From positions 835,443 to 889,391 of the forward strand of contig NZ_CH724142.1 of assembly GCF_000153325.1 (NCBI RefSeq): 53,949 nt of DNA. Direction: 5' to 3'. Under the pieces are notes generated by a model that was not told the DNA's origin, did not search any database, and worked only from the letters and a program-made list of their open reading frames with translations. Below are positions 9,510 to 19,365 of this stretch, piece by piece. The number at the start of each line of letters is the position of its first letter. Within the stretch, counting starts at the first letter, position 1. The position numbers were made by a program, and so were the translations under genes. The stretch comes from Photobacterium sp. SKA34 (GTDB lineage Bacteria > Pseudomonadota > Gammaproteobacteria > Enterobacterales > Vibrionaceae).

Positions 9510-9591
9510 AAAACCTCGTTAGTAAAATGAAGGTGTATTCACCTTAAATATTTTTTTATTTTAAAAATCACTGCGATGCATTTATCAGTAT

Positions 9592-10992
9592 CTATTGTAA
9601 GGTTGGCAGAATCTTACTCAATTTGTCGAGTGTTTCTTGATATTCGCTATCTGGATCACTATCAGCAACTATTCCGCCTCCAGCCCACGCATGAATTTTA
9701 TGTTCATTAGTGACCAATGTACGAATCGTAATACTGGTATCCATTGTGCCACAACGACTGATATAACCGATGCTGCCACAATAAATGCTGCGGCGGTGCG
9801 GTTCTAACTCTTCAATAATTTCCATTGCTCGTACTTTTGGAGCACCTGTTATCGAACCACCGGGGAAACATGCTTTTAATAGATCTGTCGCACTGTGATC
9901 CGCTGGTAATTCGCCTGAGACTGTACTAACTAAGTGATGTACGGCAGGGAAACTTTCAATCTTAAAAAGGTGTGGTACTCGAACAGTACCGGGTGTGGCA
10001 ACGCGACCAATATCGTTACGCAGTAAATCTACAATCATTAAGTTTTCTGCACGATCTTTTTCAGCATTTTGAAGCGCTAGGGCGTTGGCATTATCTTGAA
10101 CGGTATTCTTGCTACGTGGTCGAGTTCCTTTAATCGGTTTAGTTTCAATCAGTCCATCACGAAGTTGTAAAAAACGCTCTGGAGATACCGATAAAATCGC
10201 ACCTTGTTTTAAACGGATAAAACCAGAGAATGGCGCTCCGTTTTCTGCTTCAAGAGTTAGATATGCTTGCCATTCATTACCAGTGTAGCTGGCAGAAAAA
10301 CGCTGCGCCAAGTTGATTTGATAACAATCACCAGACAACAGATAATCTTGGATTTTGTTAAATTTGTTACAGTAATCTTCTTTGGTCATATTGGATGACC
10401 AAGTAGATGTTAAGGAAAAGCTATCGACAGGGTTTAAATCTGTTGCGGATTGTTGTTGTGATAATGCCGTAAGGTGTTGTTCAAGCCATGTTTGACGCTT
10501 AGTCCCTTGTGGTTCTACTAGCGTTACGGTTTGTTCTTGATGATCAACAATTAATGCCCAGTCATAGATCCCTAATGCTAAATCAGGTAGCGGAATATCA
10601 TGTTCAGAAATTGTTGAGATATTTTCAACCTGACGACCTAAATCGTAACTAAAATAGCCTAACGCTCCACCAATAAATGGCAGTGCCGTAATTGGACTAA
10701 CTGCTGGTAATAATTGCGCTTGTACTGATTGTATGAATGCAAATGGATCACCGGTATACGTTTCTTCTGTACCATTTGCATAACAGACCTTGCTTATCCC
10801 ATTTTCAGATTCAATAGTGGCTAAAGGATCGGCAACGACAATGTCAAAACGGTTATCTGGATGATTCTCTGCTGCCGAGCGTAATATCATTGCCCATGGC
10901 AAAGAAGAGAGTGGTGCAAACCATGTTAATGCCGCATCTTTTGAGTAGGCGAGCGATGTAATGCTTAATTCTGGATGTGATTTACAAATCAT
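9592..10992 (-). CDS. pabB: Aminodeoxychorismate synthase component I
   Basis: The chorismate-binding subunit of ADC synthase, making 4-amino-4-deoxychorismate with PabA on the folate pathway. Visible motifs are LPWAMILRSAAENHPDNRFDIV near the N-terminus, the catalytic PIKGTRPR, KDRAENLMIVDLLRNDIGRV and GGSITGAPKVRAMEIIEELE. I chose the ATG at 10992 (466 residues) because alignment with E. coli PabB (453) begins there. An in-frame start at 11088 would add 32 unrelated residues and run into the divergent fumarase promoter. Neither start has a strong ribosome site. Confidence 0.93.
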   Translation of the reverse strand: MICKSHPELSITSLAYSKDAALTWFAPLSSLPWAMILRSAAENHPDNRFDIVVADPLATIESENGISKVCYANGTEETYTGDPFAFIQSVQAQLLPAVSPITALPFIGGALGYFSYDLGRQVENISTISEHDIPLPDLALGIYDWALIVDHQEQTVTLVEPQGTKRQTWLEQHLTALSQQQSATDLNPVDSFSLTSTWSSNMTKEDYCNKFNKIQDYLLSGDCYQINLAQRFSASYTGNEWQAYLTLEAENGAPFSGFIRLKQGAILSVSPERFLQLRDGLIETKPIKGTRPRSKNTVQDNANALALQNAEKDRAENLMIVDLLRNDIGRVATPGTVRVPHLFKIESFPAVHHLVSTVSGELPADHSATDLLKACFPGGSITGAPKVRAMEIIEELEPHRRSIYCGSIGYISRCGTMDTSITIRTLVTNEHKIHAWAGGGIVADSDPDSEYQETLDKLSKILPTLQ

Positions 10993-11165
10993 TTTCTTTT
11001 TTGTGACAAAAGTTTGATTGGCGCGTAGCGCAATAATAAGTGCAAGAGTATCATATTCAGAGAACGACGCCCAAAGATGTGCATGCAATTAACGTGAACA
11101 TCTTCCCTACAAATTGAAAGTAAATTTCGGGCGCGATGGAATGATATAACTCAACGAGGGCAACT

Positions 11166-12680
11166 ATGACTGTCATCCGTAAAGAAGACGTAATTAGTAG
11201 TGTGGCAGATGCATTACAATATATTTCTTATTACCACCCACTGGATTTTGTGCAAGCTTTAGAAAAAGCCTATAACAAAGAGCAAAGCCAAGCCGCAAAA
11301 GATGCGATTGCACAAATTTTAATAAACTCTCGTATGTCAGCCGAAGGGCATCGTCCAATCTGTCAAGACACAGGTATTGTTACCTGTTTCGTGAAGATTG
11401 GTATGAACGTACAGTGGGATAGCGATCTTACTGTACAGCAGATGATTGATGAAGGTGTGCGTCAAGGTTATACCAACCAAGATAACCCGTTACGTGCATC
11501 GGTTGTTGCGGACCCTGCTGGTCGTCGTATTAATACGAAAGATAATGCGCCTGCAGTTGTTCATATTGATATGGTGCCAGGTAATAAGGTTGAAATTCAG
11601 TTAGCAGCTAAAGGTGGCGGCTCTGAAAATAAAACTAAAATGGTGATGTTGAACCCATCTGATGATATTGCTGAATGGGTTGAAAAAACAGTACCACTGA
11701 TGGGGGCTGGCTGGTGTCCTCCTGGTATGTTGGGTATTGGTATTGGTGGAACAGCAGAAAAAGCGGCTGTGCTTGCGAAAGAATCATTGATGGAATCAAT
11801 TGATATTCATGAATTGAAAGAGCGTGGGGCACAGACAACAGAAGAAGCATTACGCTTAGATATCTTCGATCGTGTCAATAAGCTTGGTATAGGTGCCCAA
11901 GGTTTAGGTGGTTTAACAACAGTTCTTGATATAAAAATCAAATCCGCACCAACACATGCGGCTTCGAAGCCTGTTTGTATGATCCCTAATTGTGCCGCAA
12001 CACGTCACGTGCACTTTACTTTAGATGGCACTGGTCCTGCAGAATTAACGCCACCCAAGCTAGAAGATTGGCCTGAAGTTACATGGGAAGTGGGCGATAG
12101 TGTTCGTCGCGTAAATTTAGATACGGTTACAAAAACAGATGTTCAAGAGTGGAAATCAGGCGAGACAGTTTTACTGTCAGGTAAGATTTTAACTGGTCGT
12201 GATGCGGCGCATAAACGTATTCAAGAAATGTTAGTCAAAGGAAAAGGTTTACCTGAAGGCGTTGATTTCAATAATCGTTTTATTTACTACGTTGGTCCTG
12301 TTGATGCGGTGGGTGATGAAGTCGTGGGTCCTGCGGGCCCTACAACATCGACGCGTATGGATAAATTTACCGATATGATGTTAGGCGAAACGGGCCTAAC
12401 GGGAATGATTGGTAAAGCTGAGCGTGGTCCTGCTGCAATTGAGTCAATCAAGCAACATAAAGCCGTTTATTTAATGGCTGTTGGTGGTGCTGCTTATTTA
12501 GTTGCGAAAGCAATTAAAAAATCACGTGTAGTGGCGTTTGAAGATCTTGGTATGGAAGCGATTTATGAGTTTGAAGTCGAAGATATGCCAGTAACAGTTG
12601 CCGTTGATTCGAATGGTACCAATGCTCACCAAACAGGCCCTGACACATGGCGTGTAAATATCGCTGAAATGGAAAAATAA
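11166..12680 (+). CDS. Class I fumarate hydratase ([4Fe-4S])
   Basis: A 504-residue iron-sulfur fumarase that interconverts fumarate and L-malate in the TCA cycle. The N-terminal alpha domain has GHRPICQDTGIV (Cys66), GAGWCPPGMLG (Cys184) and KPVCMIPNCAATRHVHF (Cys271 and Cys276), the expected cluster region. The C-terminal beta domain has DAAHKRI, GPAGPTTSTRMD and GKAERG. It is shorter than E. coli FumA (548) and belongs to the ~505-residue branch, so I do not give a letter. Ribosome site CGAGGG. Divergent from pabB; own terminator. Confidence 0.95.
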   Translation: MTVIRKEDVISSVADALQYISYYHPLDFVQALEKAYNKEQSQAAKDAIAQILINSRMSAEGHRPICQDTGIVTCFVKIGMNVQWDSDLTVQQMIDEGVRQGYTNQDNPLRASVVADPAGRRINTKDNAPAVVHIDMVPGNKVEIQLAAKGGGSENKTKMVMLNPSDDIAEWVEKTVPLMGAGWCPPGMLGIGIGGTAEKAAVLAKESLMESIDIHELKERGAQTTEEALRLDIFDRVNKLGIGAQGLGGLTTVLDIKIKSAPTHAASKPVCMIPNCAATRHVHFTLDGTGPAELTPPKLEDWPEVTWEVGDSVRRVNLDTVTKTDVQEWKSGETVLLSGKILTGRDAAHKRIQEMLVKGKGLPEGVDFNNRFIYYVGPVDAVGDEVVGPAGPTTSTRMDKFTDMMLGETGLTGMIGKAERGPAAIESIKQHKAVYLMAVGGAAYLVAKAIKKSRVVAFEDLGMEAIYEFEVEDMPVTVAVDSNGTNAHQTGPDTWRVNIAEMEK

Positions 12681-12700
12681 GCTTTATAAGCATATATAAG

Positions 12701-12725
12701 AAAAGGAGTCCTCGGCTCCTTTTTT
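12701..12725 (+). terminator. Terminator of the fumarase gene
   Basis: Stem AAAAGGAG paired with CTCCTTTT, seven-base loop, followed by Ts. Confidence 0.85.
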
Positions 12726-12883
12726 ATTGTCTCATTTATCTTGGAATGACTGTGATATTGACTCTATTTTCACATATGAAACAGGATTGTTAAGTTAAAA
12801 GCCTCTACTATTCATAGATATATATATTTTCATACATTTTTTAACAATAGAAAAATTTAGTATGAAACATCATGGAGAGTAGT

Positions 12884-13921
12884 ATGAGATATCGCTTTTT
12901 TGCGGCATTGTTTACATGCTTAGCATTAATTGGCTGCAAGGATGATAAATCAGCGATTGCTGAGCCTGAATCTCGACCGGTTAAATTACAATCAGTTTCA
13001 GTTGGTAATAATGAATCACAACGGGCATTCCCAGCAATTGTTGAGGCTGGAGATAAAGCCGTTTTAGCTTTTCGTGTTTCAGGTCAACTTGCTAGCGTTG
13101 ATGTACATCCTGGTCAATTTGTGACGAAAGGACAGATACTTGCAACATTAAACAACGATGAATTTTCACTGCTAGTGAAGCAGGCGCAAGCGCAATATGA
13201 TTTAGCGAATGTGCAATTTAAGCGCGATAAAAAATTACGGAAAAAAAATGTGGTGTCAGAGCTAGATTACGATACCTCTAAAGCTAACTTAAAACAGGCC
13301 AAAGCCACATTAGATAAAGCAATATCGAATTTAAGTTATGCCAAGCTTATCGCACCTTATGACGGGCACCTTTCTTTATCCATGGTTGAAAACTATGAAT
13401 ATATCAGTGCAAAACAGCCTGTAATGCATATTCAAAGTGCTAAATTGATCAATATGACATTTCAGCTTCCTGATTATCTTTTAGCGCGCTTTCAAGGTCA
13501 TGCCGAAATCATAAATCCTACCGTTGCTTTTGATACCTTAGCGAATCAAACTTTTCCCGCACAATTTAAAGAAATTGATACAGAGCCAGATAGCAAAACA
13601 TCCAGTTATAAAGTGACACTCTCAATGGCGCGTCCAGAAGGCAGCAATATTATGCCGGGAATGTCGGGTAGCGTGACAATTGTTCTTCCACATGGAAATG
13701 CAGGCGCAATACCTATGCGTGCGATCATTACTGAAGACAGTAAAAACTATGTTTGGCGTGTTGATGATAATCAGCAAGTTGTTAGAACTGAAGTCATATT
13801 AGATAACAATAATCGTGTGATATCAGGTTTAGAAGATGGCGATGTTATAGCGACATCAGGTGTTTCTGAATTGCAATCAGGTCAGAAGGTCCGCTCATGG
13901 ATCAAGGAGCGTGGATTATGA
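12884..13921 (+). CDS. RND efflux periplasmic adaptor lipoprotein (first of two)
   Basis: A 345-residue membrane-fusion protein. The lipobox LALIGC at the N-terminus predicts a lipid-anchored periplasmic protein. The biotinyl-lipoyl half-motif VSGQLASVDVHPGQFVTKGQ, a coiled-coil hairpin (LVKQAQAQYDLANVQFKRDK to DTSKANLKQAKATLDKA) and a beta-barrel region follow. I chose ATG 12884 because GGAGAG sits seven bases before it; an in-frame ATG at 12872 lacks one. It overlaps the second adaptor by four bases (ATGA), so the two are translationally coupled. The layout resembles VexIJK/VmeTUV of Vibrio, which have two adaptors and one pump; that comparison is from memory. Confidence 0.92.
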   Translation: MRYRFFAALFTCLALIGCKDDKSAIAEPESRPVKLQSVSVGNNESQRAFPAIVEAGDKAVLAFRVSGQLASVDVHPGQFVTKGQILATLNNDEFSLLVKQAQAQYDLANVQFKRDKKLRKKNVVSELDYDTSKANLKQAKATLDKAISNLSYAKLIAPYDGHLSLSMVENYEYISAKQPVMHIQSAKLINMTFQLPDYLLARFQGHAEIINPTVAFDTLANQTFPAQFKEIDTEPDSKTSSYKVTLSMARPEGSNIMPGMSGSVTIVLPHGNAGAIPMRAIITEDSKNYVWRVDDNQQVVRTEVILDNNNRVISGLEDGDVIATSGVSELQSGQKVRSWIKERGL

Positions 13922-15009
13922 TCAAACGTTATCGTTTATTGACATTGGCAATCTGTACAGCATGGTTACTTCAAGGTTGTGAGAAACCAAGCGTTGAGCC
14001 GCGCGAAGCGCAACCGCGAGTAAAGGTACAGCAGGTACAGTCAGGCAAACAATCACCGAAATTAACGTTTCCAGCAGTGGCATCTGCGGCTGATAAATCT
14101 ATTTTATCGTTTCGTATTGCAGGAGAAATCACGCAAATATTAGTACGCTCAGGAGACACTGTTAAAAAAGGGCAGGTATTAGCGCGATTGGATCCACGTG
14201 ATTACACATTAGAGGTGGATGACGCTCAAGCTAAATACAATGTTATTGATAGCCAATACCGCCGTTCCGCAACGTTATTAAAAAATGGCTATTTACCCCA
14301 GTCTCAATTTGATGAATTAAAAGCTAAGCGAAGTATTGCGAAAGCAAATCTTGATTTAGCCAAATTAAAATTAAGTTTTACTGCGCTAAAAGCCCCATTT
14401 AGTGGTGTGATTTCAACTATTCCCGTTGAGCAATTTGAAAATATCAAAGTAGGTCAGCAGATTATGAATATTCATAGCACTGATTCTGTTGATATCGAGA
14501 TCCAAGCGCCTGATATGATTTACTCCAAGCAAAGTATCTTGGATGTTAATAAAGCACAGGGTTCTTCCTCGAAAGTCATTTTACCCAATAATGAAAAATA
14601 CGTGGTGACATTAAAAGAATTTACCACTGAACCAGATCCAGAATCGGGTTCATTTTTAGTGACCTTAACGATGCCGATGCCCAAAAATCAGTTCATTTTG
14701 GAAGGTATGCCCGTTGAAGTTGAAGCCGATGCTCAGAAGTTACAAGTTTATCAAGTTGGGCAGCAAATCGTACCTCTTGAAGCCTTATTTAATTTAGACG
14801 GTGATGATATTACCTCAGATCAGAAATATGTTTGGATACTGACACCAGACAATACGGTGTCGAAACGCCTTGTGGTAACCGATAAAGTTGTGCCTGAAGG
14901 GGTGCGATTAAAATCTGGTGTTAAACAAGGGGAACACGTTGTTGTTACAGGCGTTAACCGCTTACGAGAGGGACAAAAAGTGGTGGTATTAGCTAGGGAG
15001 GGGCAATAA
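13918..15009 (+). CDS. RND efflux periplasmic adaptor lipoprotein (second of two)
   Basis: A 363-residue membrane-fusion protein with its own lipobox (AWLLQGC). The lipoyl motif IAGEITQILVRSGDTVKKGQ, a coiled-coil hairpin (VDDAQAKYNVIDSQYRRS to AKANLDLAKLKLS) and a barrel domain (FTTEPDPESGSFLVTLTM) follow. AAGGAG lies about eight bases before ATG 13918, which overlaps the stop of the previous gene; an earlier in-frame ATG at 13897 is less likely. It resembles its neighbour throughout, as expected for a duplicated or hetero-hexamer adaptor pair. The pump gene begins two bases after its stop. Confidence 0.92.
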   Translation: MIKRYRLLTLAICTAWLLQGCEKPSVEPREAQPRVKVQQVQSGKQSPKLTFPAVASAADKSILSFRIAGEITQILVRSGDTVKKGQVLARLDPRDYTLEVDDAQAKYNVIDSQYRRSATLLKNGYLPQSQFDELKAKRSIAKANLDLAKLKLSFTALKAPFSGVISTIPVEQFENIKVGQQIMNIHSTDSVDIEIQAPDMIYSKQSILDVNKAQGSSSKVILPNNEKYVVTLKEFTTEPDPESGSFLVTLTMPMPKNQFILEGMPVEVEADAQKLQVYQVGQQIVPLEALFNLDGDDITSDQKYVWILTPDNTVSKRLVVTDKVVPEGVRLKSGVKQGEHVVVTGVNRLREGQKVVVLAREGQ

Positions 15010-15011
15010 TA

Positions 15012-18000
15012 ATGAAGCAAGATATCGCGACTTATTTTATTAAGAATAAAGTGATCAGCTGGATGCTGACGCTAATATTTCTTGTCGGTGGAACCTTTTC
15101 TTTCTTTGGTTTAGGCCAATTAGAAGATCCAGCATTTACTATTAAAGACGCTATGGTTGTTACCTCTTACCCTGGGGCGACACCACAGCAAGTTGAAGAA
15201 GAAGTTACCTATCCAATAGAAAAAGCGATTCAGCAGTTAACCTATGTTGATGAAGTGAATTCTATTTCGAGTCGAGGGTTGTCACAAATAACAGTGACAA
15301 TGAAAAACAATTATGGCCCTGACGATTTACCACAAATTTGGGATGAATTACGCCGTAAGGTCAATGATATATCCTCTAATTTACCTCCAGGTGTAGCTAA
15401 GCCTAAAGTCATTGATGACTTCGGTGATGTTTACGGCATTTTGTTAGCTGTAACTGGTGATGGATATAGCTATAAAGAGCTCAGTGACTATGTTGATTAC
15501 TTGCGCCGAGAAGTTGAACTTGTTGATGGTGTAGGAAAAGTGGGTGTTACAGGTAATCAGCAAGAACAAGTATTCATTGAAATCTCAATGCAGCGACTCA
15601 GCAGCCTCGGTATTTCTTTAGATACAATTTACAATATTCTAGCGACACAAAATTTAGTGACGAGTGCGGGTGCAGTGCGTATTGGTGATGAATATGTTCG
15701 TGTTCATCCTACTGGTGAGTTTAAAAATGTTGATGAACTGGGCGATTTAATCATTACCGATAAAGGCGCTAATGGGCTGATTTACCTTCGAGATGTTGCT
15801 GAGATCAAAAAAGGTTTCAACGAAATTCCAGACAACTTAGTTAGCTTTAATGGTAAAGAAGCGCTGAACGTCGGTATTTCTTTTGTCGCTGGAGTTAATG
15901 TTGTTGAAGTAGGTCAACGCGTTATGCAAAGGCTGGCAGAACTGAAAGAACAACAGCCAGTGGGTATTGATATTGATGCAGTATATAGCCAGCCGATTGA
16001 AGTAGATAAGTCAGTAAGTGGTTTCGTTGTTAGTTTAGGGCAGGCTGTTGCCATTGTTATTGTGGTGCTGCTTTTCTTTATGGGACTTCGTTCAGGCTTA
16101 CTGATTGGTTTAGTCTTGCTTCTGACTGTTTTAGGCACCTTTGTGTTTATGAAGTGGTTAGCGATTGATTTACAACGTATCTCGTTAGGTGCCCTAGTTA
16201 TTGCACTGGGTATGCTGGTGGATAATGCCATAGTGGTGGTCGAGGGGATATTGATAGGCATGCAGAAGGGGCGAACGCGAATGCAAGCGGCTTCTGACAT
16301 TGTGACTCAAACCAAGTGGCCACTGTTAGGGGCAACAGTTATTGCGGTAATGGCATTTGCGCCAATTGGTTTATCGCAAGATTCAACGGGTGAATATTGT
16401 CGAACACTGTTTACGGTGCTTCTGATCTCACTGATGTTGAGTTGGTTTACAGCGATATCGTTAACGGCCTTCTTTGCCGATCTTTTCTTTAAAAACGTCA
16501 AAGTGGATCAAGATAGTGATCGAAAAGATCCGTATGGCGGTATTTTCTTCACCGTATACCGTAAGTCATTAGAGTTTTGTATGCGTCGCGCATGGCTAAC
16601 AGTGATCACCTTGATCTTGATGTTAGGTTCTAGCTTATATGGCTTTACATTATTGAAACAATCGTTCTTTCCTGCATCTACAACGCCAATGTTCATGGTA
16701 AATGTATGGCTTCCTGAAGGAACCGATATTCGTGCAACTAATAATACGTTAAAACAGCTTGAGAAAGTGGTTGCAGCGGAAAAGGGCGTAGAATACGTCA
16801 GTTCAAGTGCGGGTAAAGGTTCGCAACGTTTCATGTTGACGTATGCAGCAGAGAAAAGCTACGCCGCTTATGGTGAGTTAATTGTGCGTGTTGACTCATT
16901 TGATAGTGTTGTTCCTGTAATGAAAAATTTCCGTGAACAATTAGATAAACAATTTCCTGAAATTGAATACAAAGCCAAACTGGTAATGTTAGGGCCTTCA
17001 TCCGGCGCTAAAATTGAAGCGAGGATTGTTGGTTCAGATCCAACCGTCTTACGTGGTATTGCGTCGCAAGTGGTGGATGTAATGAATGCAGATCCTGGTG
17101 CATTTAACATTCGACATGACTGGCGAGAGCGTACCAAAGTTATTGAGCCAATATTTAATGAAAGCCAAGCTAGACGCTATGGCATTACTAAAAAAGATGT
17201 TGATGAATTACTACAAATGGAATTTTCGGGGATCAATATTGGTCTCTATCGTGAAGGCACAAACCTCATGCCAATCGTGGCACGTTTGCCTGAGGATGAG
17301 CGAGTCGACATTAGTACCATAGAAGGCATGAAGATCTGGAGCCCAGCTATTCAAGGCTATATTCCACTGCAACAAGTGGTGCTAGGTGTCAATGTACGTT
17401 GGGAAGATCCATTAGTGGTGCGTAAAAATCGTAAACGTGTGTTAACAGTAATGGCGGATCCGGATCCTATTGGCGAAGAAACGGCAGCGACAGTACAAAA
17501 ACGTATCATGCCCGCAATCGCTAATATTGAACTGCCTGAGGGTTACACCTTGGAATGGGGAGGGGAGTATGAATCATCAGCAGATGCTCAAGCCTCGCTA
17601 TTCCAAACGATGCCGATGGGTTATTTAGCTATGTTCCTAATTACAGTTTTGCTTTTCAACAAAGTAAAAGAAGCATTGATTGTATGGGCAACCGTGCCAT
17701 TGGCAATCATTGGGGTGACACTAGGTTTGTTGTTACTTAATACGCCATTTGGTTTCATGGCATTACTTGGTTTCTTAAGTCTATCCGGTATGTTAGTGAA
17801 AAACGGTATCGTATTGTTAGACCAAATTGAGATTGAGATAGCCAGTGGTAAAGAGAAATATTTAGCCGTGTTAGATGCGGCCGTCAGTCGTGTACGCCCT
17901 GTTTGTATGGCTGCTATCACCACTGTTTTAGGTATGTTACCGCTTTTACCGGACGTGTTCTTTAAGCCAATGGCAGTGACCATTATGTTTGGTTTAAGTT

Positions 18001-18086
18001 TTGCTACCGTATTAACGTTAATCGTTGTTCCTGTGTTATATCGTTTATTCCATAAGCTTAAAGTACCGACAAAAGAAACCGCTTAA
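15012..18086 (+). CDS. RND-family multidrug efflux pump, inner-membrane permease
   Basis: A 1024-residue AcrB-type pump driven by proton influx. Helix 1 is followed by the large porter domain (GQLEDPAFTIKDAMVVTSYPGA, then EEEVTYPIEKAIQQL). The proton-relay helix 4 reads ALVIALGMLVDNAIVVVEGI, and the second half repeats the fold (SLSGMLVKNGIVLLDQIE). It should form a trimer taking drugs from the periplasm or outer leaflet. Two adaptors precede it but no outer-membrane channel gene follows, so a TolC encoded elsewhere is presumably used. No regulator gene is adjacent. Substrates cannot be predicted. Confidence 0.94.
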   Translation: MKQDIATYFIKNKVISWMLTLIFLVGGTFSFFGLGQLEDPAFTIKDAMVVTSYPGATPQQVEEEVTYPIEKAIQQLTYVDEVNSISSRGLSQITVTMKNNYGPDDLPQIWDELRRKVNDISSNLPPGVAKPKVIDDFGDVYGILLAVTGDGYSYKELSDYVDYLRREVELVDGVGKVGVTGNQQEQVFIEISMQRLSSLGISLDTIYNILATQNLVTSAGAVRIGDEYVRVHPTGEFKNVDELGDLIITDKGANGLIYLRDVAEIKKGFNEIPDNLVSFNGKEALNVGISFVAGVNVVEVGQRVMQRLAELKEQQPVGIDIDAVYSQPIEVDKSVSGFVVSLGQAVAIVIVVLLFFMGLRSGLLIGLVLLLTVLGTFVFMKWLAIDLQRISLGALVIALGMLVDNAIVVVEGILIGMQKGRTRMQAASDIVTQTKWPLLGATVIAVMAFAPIGLSQDSTGEYCRTLFTVLLISLMLSWFTAISLTAFFADLFFKNVKVDQDSDRKDPYGGIFFTVYRKSLEFCMRRAWLTVITLILMLGSSLYGFTLLKQSFFPASTTPMFMVNVWLPEGTDIRATNNTLKQLEKVVAAEKGVEYVSSSAGKGSQRFMLTYAAEKSYAAYGELIVRVDSFDSVVPVMKNFREQLDKQFPEIEYKAKLVMLGPSSGAKIEARIVGSDPTVLRGIASQVVDVMNADPGAFNIRHDWRERTKVIEPIFNESQARRYGITKKDVDELLQMEFSGINIGLYREGTNLMPIVARLPEDERVDISTIEGMKIWSPAIQGYIPLQQVVLGVNVRWEDPLVVRKNRKRVLTVMADPDPIGEETAATVQKRIMPAIANIELPEGYTLEWGGEYESSADAQASLFQTMPMGYLAMFLITVLLFNKVKEALIVWATVPLAIIGVTLGLLLLNTPFGFMALLGFLSLSGMLVKNGIVLLDQIEIEIASGKEKYLAVLDAAVSRVRPVCMAAITTVLGMLPLLPDVFFKPMAVTIMFGLSFATVLTLIVVPVLYRLFHKLKVPTKETA

Positions 18087-18112
18087 TGATGAATTAAATT
18101 AACTTAAATTAA

Positions 18113-18143
18113 AAAGGCTTCCGATTCGGAAGCCTTTATTTTT
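18113..18143 (+). terminator. Terminator of the RND operon
   Basis: An 11-12 bp near-perfect stem (AAAGGCTTCCG with CGGAAGCCTTT) followed by ATTTTTA. It may also serve pyrC on the other strand. Confidence 0.85.
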
Positions 18144-18177
18144 ATAAAGCTATTTAGCGTTTGGTTGACTTCAGTGA

Positions 18178-19209
18178 TTAAGCGTTCACTTTCCAGCTAA
18201 TGGTTTCACCCGCTTTAATAGGTACAACCGTGTTGCTACCAAATTGCATTTCATCTGCTACTGTCCACGACTCTTTTACAAGCGTAATAGTATCTGTATT
18301 ACGCGGTAGGCCGTAAAAATCTGGGCCATTAAAGCTAGCAAAACCTTCTAATTTATCTAGTGCACCTGCTTGCTCAAAAACTTCTGCATATAGCTCGATA
18401 GCTGCATGAGCAGTGTAAGAGCCAGCGCAACCACATGCCGCTTCTTTCATGCCTTTTGCATGTGGTGCGGTATCTGTACCTAAGAAAAACTTCTTGCTAC
18501 CACTGGTTGCTGCATCCACTAATGCTTGCTGGTGAGTGTTACGTTTTAAGATAGGCAAACAGTAGAAGTGTGGGCGAATACCACCTGCTAGCATATGGTT
18601 ACGGTTAAACATTAAGTGGTGAGCTGTAATGGTAGCAGCAACGTTGTCACCTACATTTTGAACAAACTTTACAGCATCTGCTGTCGTGATGTGTTCAAGT
18701 ACAATTTTCATTGATGAAAATTCTTCAACAATAGGACCAAGTACAGTATCAAGGAATGCTTTTTCACGATCGAAAATATCAACATGATTGTGTGTTACTT
18801 CACCATGAATCAGAAGCGGCATACCAGCTTCTTGCATCGCTTGTAATGCGGGACGAATTTTATCAATTGAAGTGACGCCAGAATCTGAGTTAGTCGTTGC
18901 GCCAGCAGGATAGAGTTTAGCTGCATATACATGACCTGATGCTTTGGCTTTCTTAATTTCTTCAGGTGATGTGTTATCTGTTAGGTAGATAACCATAAGT
19001 GGTGAGAAAGTTGGGTTTGGTTGAGCGTCAAGAATGCGGTCACGGTAAGCTAAAGCTGATTCTGTATCAGTAACAGGAGGGATTAAATTAGGCATGATGA
19101 TCGCGCGCCCCATGTAACGGCTAATATCCCTTACTGTATCTTTTAATACATCGCCATCACGTAAATGTGTGTGCCAATCATCAGGACGAGTAATCGTTAA
19201 TGTTGTCAT
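18178..19209 (-). CDS. pyrC: Dihydroorotase
   Basis: A 343-residue class II dihydroorotase that cyclises carbamoyl-aspartate to dihydroorotate in pyrimidine synthesis. Zinc ligands are His13 and His15 in [11 protein letters not shown]; the carbamylated lysine is Lys98 in [17 protein letters not shown]. Further ligands lie in LLIHGEV, VLEHITT and [17 protein letters not shown]. coli PyrC has 348 residues. Ribosome site GGAAGGG. The upstream region carries a candidate promoter, a 14-bp palindrome and a PurR-like box. Confidence 0.96.
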   Translation of the reverse strand: MTTLTITRPDDWHTHLRDGDVLKDTVRDISRYMGRAIIMPNLIPPVTDTESALAYRDRILDAQPNPTFSPLMVIYLTDNTSPEEIKKAKASGHVYAAKLYPAGATTNSDSGVTSIDKIRPALQAMQEAGMPLLIHGEVTHNHVDIFDREKAFLDTVLGPIVEEFSSMKIVLEHITTADAVKFVQNVGDNVAATITAHHLMFNRNHMLAGGIRPHFYCLPILKRNTHQQALVDAATSGSKKFFLGTDTAPHAKGMKEAACGCAGSYTAHAAIELYAEVFEQAGALDKLEGFASFNGPDFYGLPRNTDTITLVKESWTVADEMQFGSNTVVPIKAGETISWKVNA

Positions 19210-19237
19210 TTTTTTTCCCTTCCAAAAAATTTGTCCG

Positions 19238-19266
19238 ATTTTAAAAGTATCGTTGCGCTAAGTAAA
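19238..19266 (-). promoter_or_regulatory. Candidate sigma-70 promoter of pyrC
   Basis: On the minus strand, -35 TTTACT (19261-19266) and -10 TAAAAT (19238-19243) are separated by 17 bases. Transcription would start about 20 bases before the pyrC ribosome site. Confidence 0.5.
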
Positions 19267-19271
19267 GGTCA

Positions 19272-19304
19272 TTAATTCAACAATCGGTTTGATTGTTGAA
19301 TTAA
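19272..19304. repeat. Perfect 14-bp inverted repeat upstream of pyrC
   Basis: TTAATTCAACAATC and its exact reverse complement are separated by a five-base loop (GGTTT). There is no run of Ts on either side, so it is a poor terminator. It sits between the PurR-like box and the predicted pyrC -35 and could be an operator or a weak end signal for the upstream transporter gene. Confidence 0.7.
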
Positions 19305-19307
19305 AAA

Positions 19308-19319
19308 GCAATCGTTTGC
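19308..19319. promoter_or_regulatory. PurR-like operator upstream of pyrC
   Basis: GCAATCGTTTGC differs at one position from the PurR core GCAAACGTTTGC. It lies about 100 bases upstream of the pyrC start. PurR is known to repress pyrC in E. coli. Confidence 0.5.
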
Positions 19320-19365
19320 CAAAAGAGAATATGATCACAGCACTTTAGTTAGAATCTGTGTATCA

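Noticed and set aside
9592..11088. Longer pabB start at 11088
   Set aside because: The extra 32 residues have no match to PabB and overlap the divergent fumarase promoter region.
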